A stretch of 20,187 bases of DNA from a virus. The notes beneath the pieces were generated by a model. The model did no database searches, was not told the origin of the DNA, and was given only the letters and a program-made list of their open reading frames with translations. The position numbers were made by a program, and so were the translations under genes. Of this stretch, positions 19,818 to 20,187 are shown in pieces (position 1 is the first letter of the stretch; every line of letters begins with the position of its first letter). Location of the stretch: positions 1 to 20,187 of the IMG/VR virus record IMGVR_UViG_3300042444_000343. One strand, 5' to 3'.

Positions 19818-19877
19818 AGCCCGTATTGAGTGGGAATGCCGCCGATGGATGGCCCGGCTGGGCCCGGCGACCTCCAC

Positions 19878-19906
19878 ACAATACCCCACAATGGGGGCAA
19901 CTGCAA
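19878..19906 (-). promoter_or_regulatory. sigma-70 promoter of the leftward recombination unit
   Basis: Minus strand TTGCAG (19906-19901), exactly 17 nt, TATTGT (19883-19878). It is the only good -35/-10 pair I found at a unit start, unlike the GGWWCC units. Transcription would begin near 19870, leaving about 55 nt of leader before ATG 19817. Confidence 0.65.
19884..19896. promoter_or_regulatory. palindromic operator candidate inside the promoter spacer
   Basis: CCCCA-CAA-TGGGG, a perfect 5-bp inverted repeat that begins next to the -10 box and lies wholly in the 17-bp spacer. A repressor here would block RNA polymerase. No second copy was noticed in the window. Confidence 0.5.
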
Positions 19907-19916
19907 CCACTCCTCA

Positions 19917-20187
19917 TCAGATCGCCCCACCCCACGACCGCTGCAGCCGCTTCGTGGCCGCCAGCCGCTGCGCAGGGCTCAGCAGCATCCTCAGCATCAT
20001 CTGCCCTTGGGCCCAGCCAGGCTGCAGCCCTAGCGCTGGTTCCAGCACCTTCAGGGTTTCATCCTCCAGCACGTCAAGGTAGTTCAGCCAGCGGCGCAGG
20101 TCCGGGGCCCGCTGCTCCACCTCCAAGCGGCACCGCTCATTCAGCAGCCGCCGCGCGACCACAGGATGCGACTGGGCCAGCAGGTCG
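19917..20187 (-). CDS. hypothetical protein, partial (N-terminus beyond window)
   Basis: The frame is open to the window edge. The visible 89 codons read DLLAQSHPVVARRLLNERCR, RWLNYLDVLEDETLKVLEPA and LSPAQRLAATKRLQRSWGG: Arg/Leu-rich helices ending in a basic stretch. GTG 20162 could be a start, but the sequence upstream looks equally coding, so the gene probably continues. It ends just before the promoter of the next leftward unit. No family recognised. Confidence 0.55.
   Translation of the reverse strand, partial: DLLAQSHPVVARRLLNERCRLEVEQRAPDLRRWLNYLDVLEDETLKVLEPALGLQPGWAQGQMMLRMLLSPAQRLAATKRLQRSWGGAI

Noticed and set aside
19818-19910. 31-residue N-terminal extension of the 209-aa protein
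   Set aside because: It would cover the -10 box and the dyad of its own promoter; ATG 19817 follows the expected transcript start and a CACTC element.

Overview
The window looks like the early/regulatory half of a temperate siphovirus-like phage or prophage of a high-GC picocyanobacterium (freshwater Synechococcus/Cyanobium type). The evidence is phage-type recombination and nucleotide genes (Erf-like annealing protein, RecB-like nuclease, Gp157, SNF2 helicase, DNA methyltransferase, dNMP kinase, dCTP deaminase). There are also many tiny overlapping hypothetical genes of kinds that I recall from cyanobacterial phages and prophages, and a cyanobacterial-style group 2-like sigma factor. No structural, lysis or integrase genes are visible, so free phage versus prophage cannot be decided here.

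Layout. 1-1408: a small membrane protein, a degenerate tRNA-like element, and a leftward sigma-70 family gene. 1453-5937: a rightward run of about 16 small, mostly overlapping genes, including Gp157, dCTP deaminase and a zinc-ribbon/HTH protein. 5934-6352: a small leftward gene and a 21-codon rightward ORF. 7370-6356: a leftward four-gene unit beginning with a membrane-anchored HTH protein. 14166-7388: a leftward ten-gene operon in which every gene overlaps the next (coiled-coil protein, membrane peptide, SNF2 helicase, methyltransferase, RHH, dNMP kinase, RHH, two hypotheticals, fused double glycosyltransferase). 14180-15096: a winged-HTH protein and a divergent RHH protein. 19906-15072: a leftward recombination unit (conserved phage protein, pentamer array, conserved phage protein, RHH, Erf, possible ssDNA-binding protein, HNH, RecB-like nuclease). 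The right edge cuts a partial gene.

Three things stand out. (1) From 18593 to 19175 the DNA parses without remainder into 107 pentamers and 12 TGCC tetramers; 102 pentamers end in C and 82 end in CC. (2) Four transcription-unit starts carry the same 19-bp motif, GGWWCC-N7-TANNNT, with fixed spacing and no -35 box; the sigma factor encoded in the window is a candidate reader. (3) Eight starts that are not coupled to an upstream gene have CACTC 6-13 nt before the start codon, where a Shine-Dalgarno would sit, while downstream genes use stop/start overlaps.

All calls come from reading the sequence by eye. Family names rest on motif recognition, not on searches.
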